Part shown: positions 59,321-64,000 of the stretch, piece after piece
Layout: each line of letters starts with the position of its first letter
Position numbering within the stretch: position 1 is the stretch's first letter
Source: Clavaria fumosa
Taxonomy: Eukaryota; Basidiomycota; Agaricomycetes; Agaricales; Clavariaceae
Direction: 5' to 3'
Length of the DNA: 64,000 nucleotides
NCBI GenBank assembly: GCA_951802425.1
Contig: OX637803.1
Coordinates: forward strand, 2,170,001-2,234,000
The notes under the pieces: model-generated
What the model saw: only the letters and a program-made list of their open reading frames with translations
Told to the model about the DNA's origin: nothing
Database searches by the model: none
Position numbers and translations under genes: made by a program

Positions 59321-59922
59321 TAGTGTTGCCACAGCTATGACTAGTAGCTGACTAATAGCCATAGCCTTAGCTGATTGTAGCTGTAGCCTAGCTGGCAATC
59401 AGCTATGGCCACAAAGTAGCTATGACTATGGCTATTGATATTTCCATAGCTGATAGCTGCAGCTAAGCTATGGCTAGGTTTGATGTAAAGTTTCTAGTGA
59501 AATAAATTGAGAATAGCACTTTATCTTTCAAGTATTTCACTGTTAAATGCTCTATTATCTTGTTAGCCATGTTGTAACTCACCTTTTTATCCCTGCTGTG
59601 CTGACTTAATCATTCTTAGACTTGTTGCATATGAACCAGCTTATGAACTGACAGTGATAGTGGTTGTAACTGGTGATAGTAGTGGCATTGCATTATTAGT
59701 CAAAGTAGCAGTACTGCAGTGTCATGGCCACCAGGGCATTACAGCAGTGAGAATGAACACATAATTATAATATAAGAGTTGGCAGCTAAGCCATGACTAT
59801 AGTCAGCTAAACTCACCAGCTGCAGCTATGACTACAGCTAAGACAAATTGAGACCAGCTAGAGTAGTCACTAGCTGCAGCTGGTCTAGCTGGCTCATGAC
59901 TAGTCTAGCTGTGGCAACACTA
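59321..59922. mobile_element. hAT-like MITE, 602 bp, with 8 bp target duplication
   Basis: Terminal inverted repeats TAGTGTTGCCACAGCTA and TAGCTGTGGCAACACTA are perfect. The target duplication GTGGCAGT lies at 59313-59320 and 59923-59930. The subterminal parts are filled with AGCTATGACTA and TAGCTGGT words in both orientations. It has no coding capacity. Confidence 0.93.
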
Positions 59923-59930
59923 GTGGCAGT

Positions 59931-60129
59931 GACCAGCAGGAAGCAATGGCAGCAATGTGTGGCAGTGGCAGCAGCAAAGCAGCAACAGCAGTGGGGGCAA
60001 AGCATTGACACAGGTGGTGGCAGCAGCAGTGGGGGCAGCAAAGCAGCAACATGGTGGCAGCAGTGGTGGTGATGGCAGCAGCAGCAAAGTGGCAGCAGTG
60101 GCAAAGCAGTGATGACAGCTGGTGGTGGC
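59931..60129. repeat. GCAGCA/GGTGGCA-rich simple repeat
   Basis: GCAGCAACAGCAGTGG-type triplets fill this stretch. Frames on either strand are homopolymer-like (Cys/His or Gln/Ser) and are not genes. The MITE on its left inserted into it. Confidence 0.7.
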
Positions 60130-60137
60130 AGTTGCAG

Positions 60138-60537
60138 TAGGGCTGGCCATATACAGTTATATTATCCTGTGATAATATATTTACCATAACTGTACCATAA
60201 CTGTACCCAGTGAGACATTAATATACAGCTATAATAACCTGAGGTTAACTGTATTTTAACTGTAACCTAACCTGCTGGAGGAACTTTTCAGCCTCAAATT
60301 ACCTCTTAAGATAATTATTCACATTCATTTTCATGTACTGTTACTACTGTACCATTGCCATTAGGTGTGCTTTTGATTGGACTTCTTTTCATGAGTTCTG
60401 GGCCCTTTAAAATGTGAAAATGGGTTCTAGTTATTCAAAGGTTATTCAAAGGTTATCAAAGAATGTGTAATATAACCTTATCTAACCATAATAACCTATA
60501 CCATAATATATGATAACCATAACTATGGCCTGCACTA
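60138..60537. mobile_element. hAT-like MITE, 400 bp, with 8 bp target duplication
   Basis: The ends TAGGGCTGGCCATA and TATGGCCTGCACTA are imperfect inverse copies (12 of 14). The target duplication AGTTGCAG is perfect at 60130-60137 and 60538-60545. The subterminal region carries ATAACTGTACCATAACTGTA and GTTATTCAAAGGTTATCAAAG-type repeats. It is AT-rich and has no gene. Confidence 0.88.
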
Positions 60538-60545
60538 AGTTGCAG

Positions 60546-61388
60546 AGGCAGCTCTACTTCAAGTTAGTTTGACTTACAGTAAAACTACTCAATAAAATGT
60601 TGTCTTGACCATCTTATTAGCTCTTGAAACTTAGCATATCCTTGACTACAATACTTTCCAAGATAAAATACATGTCTTGACTTCCTTGACTGTCTTGACC
60701 AATTTGTCAAGATGGTCAAGGTGGATCAAGACAATTTGAGGTTTGCTGATGCTTGCTGGATAACCAAGCTCTATTTTCGAATCTTTTTGGATGCACAGTA
60801 GAAACAAGCATTACATGGCTTTCCGCTAAGAGTGACAACCCAACAAGACAAATTGTAGTATGACAGGATATAGCACTGTCACTATGTCACGTAGACATGA
60901 ACTGAGCAGCACACGCATGCTAAGAGTCCGAATGCAATGTAATGGTCAGTGTTAGCTTGCTTGAAGCATCAACGGCCAGTGCACGCACAGACTATAGGAA
61001 AGACCCCACAACACAGTCAGCATGAATGTGACCCAAAACAACTGAGTCACGCACAAACTGTGGTAGGGCAGTGGCACCATGATTAGAATAAAGTTAGATT
61101 GAAGACAATCAGTTTACACACAAACTATAAAAGGATTGGGGGAGTGAGGGTCAACGTCGCATTGGTTTCAAGAATGACCTAACGTACAGCCTATTGGAGT
61201 AGGGACGGCAAAGAACAATTAGCATGTCAGTTGAGTATGGAGCATAAGATCCACGAACTCGCTAGAAGAGGGAGGACGCCACAATCAACATCTCAATTCG
61301 ACCCAAGACAAATAAGCTCACTAACATGCTGGGGGGTCAAGAGAATGCATTATGGTAAGGATCTCATCCTGAAACAAACGACCAGTTC
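60546..61388. other. Spacer grading into the satellite
   Basis: From about 60850 onward diverged words of the satellite (CAGTGCACGCACAGACTAT, GTTTACACACAAACTATA, GACCAGTTCACGCACGAAC) appear at growing similarity, so the array's left edge is decayed. No gene is seen. Confidence 0.6.
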
Positions 61389-64000
61389 ACGCACGAACTG
61401 TAGGAAGACAGATGATGGATCCATCACTGTCAGCATCTAATCTCAACCTCAGACAATAAGTTCACGCACGAACTGTGGGAGGACAGATGACGCAGCACTG
61501 TCAGCATCTCATCTTGACCTCAGACAATAAGTTCACGCACGAACTGTGGGAGGACAGATGACGCAGCACTGTCAGCATCAAATCTCGACCTTAGAGAGCC
61601 AGTTCACGCACTTCCTGTGGGAGGACAGATGACGCAGCACTGTCAGCATCAAATCTCGACCTCAGACAATAGGTTCACGCACGAACTGTGGGAGGACAGA
61701 TGACACAGCACTGTCAGCATCAAATCTCGACCTCAGACAATAAGTTCACGCACTCTCTGTGGGAGGACAGATGATGCAGCACTGTCAGCATCAAATCTCG
61801 ACCTCAGACAATAAGTTCACGCACGAACTGTGGGAGGACAGATGACGCAGCACTGTCAGCATCAAATCTCGACCTTAGAGAGCCAGTTCACGCACTTCCT
61901 GTGGGAGGACAGATGATGCAGCACTGTCAGCATCTCATCTTGACCTCAGACAATAAGTTCACGCACGAACTGTGGGAGGACAGATGACGCAGCACTGTCA
62001 GCATCAAATCTCGACCTTAGAGAGCCAGTTCACGCACTTCCTGTGGGAGGACAGATGACGCAGCACTGTCAGCATCAAATCTCGACCTCAGACAATAAGT
62101 TCACGCACGAACTGTGGGAGGACAGATGACACAGCACTGTCAGCATCAAATCTCGACCTCAGACAATAAGTTCACGCACGAACTGTGGGAGGACAGATGA
62201 CGCAGCACTGTCAGCATCAAATCTCGACCTTAGAGAGCCAGTTCACGCACTTCCTGTGGGAGGACAGATGACGCAGCACTGTCAGCATCTCATCTTGACC
62301 TCAGACAATAAGTTCACGCACGAACTGTGGGAGGACAGATGACGCAGCACTGTCAGCATCTCATCTTGACCTCAGACAATAAGTTCACGCACGAACTGTG
62401 GGAGGACAGATGACGCAGCACTGTCAGCATCAAATCTCGACCTTAGAGAGCCAGTTCACGCACGAACTGTGGGAGGACAGATGACGCAGCACTGTCAGCA
62501 TCAAATCTCGACCTTAGAGAGCCAGTTCATGCACTTCCTGTGGGAGGACAGATGATGCAGCACTGTCAGCATCAAATCTCGACCTTAGAGAGCCAGTTCA
62601 CGCACGAACTGTGGGAGGACAGATGACGCAGCACTGTCAGCATCAAATCTCGACCTTAGAGAGCCAGTTCACGCACTTCCTGTGGGAGGACAGATGACGC
62701 AGCACTGTCAGCATCAAATCTCGACCTCAGACAATAAGTTCACGCACGAACTGTGGGAGGACAGATGACGCAGCACTGTCAGCATCAAATCTCGACCTTA
62801 GAGAGCCAGTTCACGCACGAACTGTGGGAGGACAGATGACGCAGCACTGTCAGCATCAAATCTCGACCTCAGACAATAAGTTCACGCACGAACTGTGGGA
62901 GGACAGATGACGCAGCACTGTCAGCATCTCATCTTGACCTCAGACAATAAGTTCACGCACGAACTGTGGGAGGACAGATGACGCAGCACTGTCAGCATCA
63001 AATCTCGACCTTAGAGAGCCAGTTCACGCACTTCCTGTGGGAGGACAGATGACGCAGCACTGTCAGCATCAAATCTCGACCTCAGACAATAGGTTCACGC
63101 ACGAACTGTGGGAGGACAGATGACGCAGCACTGTCAGCATCAAATCTCGACCTCAGACAATAGGTTCACGCACGAACTGTGGGAGGACAGATGACGCAGC
63201 ACTGTCAGCATCAAATCTCGACCTCAGACAATAAGTTCACGCACGAACTGTGGGAGGACAGATGACACAGCACTGTCAGCATCAAATCTCGACCTCAGAC
63301 AATAAGTTCACGCACTCTCTGTGGGAGGACAGATGATGCAGCACTGTCAGCATCAAATCTCGACCTCAGACAATAAGTTCACACACTCTCTGTGGGAGGA
63401 CAGATGACGCAGCACTGTCAGCATCAAATCTCGACCTTAGAGAGCCAGTTCATGCACGAACTGTGGGAGGACAGATGACGCAGCACTGTCAGCATCAAAT
63501 CTCGACCTTAGAGAGCCAGTTCACGCACTTCCTGTGGGAGGACAGATGACGCAGCACTGTCAGCATCAAATCTCGACCTCAGACAATAAGTTCACGCACG
63601 AACTGTGGGAGGACAGATGACGCAGCACTGTCAGCATCAAATCTCGACCTTAGAGAGCCAGTTCACGCACGAACTGTGGGAGGACAGATGACGCAGCACT
63701 GTCAGCATCAAATCTCGACCTTAGAGAGCCAGTTCATGCACTTCCTGTGGGAGGACAGATGACACAGCACTGTCAGCATCAAATCTCGACCTCAGACAAT
63801 AAGTTCACGCACGAACTGTGGGAGGACAGATGACGCAGCACTGTCAGCATCAAATCTCGACCTTAGAGAGCCAGTTCACGCACTTCCTGTGGGAGGACAG
63901 ATGACGCAGCACTGTCAGCATCAAATCTCGACCTCAGACAATAGGTTCACACACGAACTGTGGGAGGACAGATGACGCAGCACTGTCAGCATCAAATCTC
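61389..64000. repeat. 71 bp satellite array (about 37 copies, continues past the window)
   Basis: The unit has AGTTCACGCACGAACTGTGG, GAGGACAGATGACGCAGCAC, TGTCAGCATCAAATCTCGAC and CTCAGACAATA. Starts at 61460, 61531, 61602 and so on are exactly 71 apart. Units fall into types by two sites: the arm (GAACTG, TTCCTG or TCTCTG) and the tail (CTCAGACAATA or CTTAGAGAGCC). The first unit (61389) is diverged. No gene lies inside. Confidence 0.95.

Noticed and set aside
59838..60187. Cys/His-rich frames near 60 kb as zinc-finger proteins
   Set aside because: They arise from GCA/GTGG simple repeats and show no regular metal-binding spacing.
61389..64000. The evenly spaced repeat as a CRISPR array
   Set aside because: The whole 71 bp unit is repeated with no unique spacers, and the genome is eukaryotic; it is a satellite.

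Overview
The window reads as nuclear DNA of a mushroom-forming basidiomycete (Agaricomycetes). Genes have many short 44-66 bp introns with GT...AG ends. The gene content fits: a DyP-type peroxidase, an NPR3 subunit, an STK32-like kinase, a wax-synthase-type acyltransferase, Ty3/Gypsy chromoviruses and a KDZ-type transposase with a CxC2 cysteine cluster. No bacterial features are visible.

Positions 1-24.6 kb are host genes. In order they are: a Bsd2/NDFIP-like trafficking adaptor (-, running off the left edge); a tandem cluster of M19 membrane dipeptidases (two whole copies and one stub, +); a DyP-type peroxidase (-) with a frame problem near its 5' end; a 176-residue protein that is almost only an SRA (5-methylcytosine reading) domain (+); NPR3 of the GATOR1/SEACIT complex (-), head to head with a small alpha/beta hydrolase (+); a Ser/Pro-rich protein (+); an MBOAT/wax-synthase-like enzyme (-), head to head with a SAM methyltransferase (+) over a 262 bp repeat-bearing promoter; about 3 kb with no recognisable gene; and a YANK/STK32-type AGC kinase (+).

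Positions 25-64 kb are repeats and mobile elements. There is a decayed Gypsy element carrying an opposite-strand Zn2Cys6/coiled-coil reading frame, and a palindrome with arms of about 1 kb built on a 43 bp minisatellite. A long LTR element without pol follows. A 5.6 kb chromovirus (48367-53957) has 290 bp LTRs, a 5 bp target duplication and a Tf1-like self-priming site, and a truncated sibling lies at 39732-43516. A KDZ transposase pseudogene lies beside them. Three non-autonomous hAT-like elements have perfect 8 bp target duplications. A 71 bp satellite array runs off the right edge.

Two results stand out. First, the 5.6 kb chromovirus sits inside a gene whose first exon copies the histone H3 N-terminal tail, with Arg at the K4 and K9 positions, and whose later exon encodes an ADD/PHD-like cysteine finger of the kind that reads that tail. 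Second, all four differences between the chromovirus LTRs, and several of the changes that killed it and its sibling, are CpG to TpG/CpA transitions. This points to cytosine methylation of repeats in a genome that also encodes the stand-alone SRA protein.
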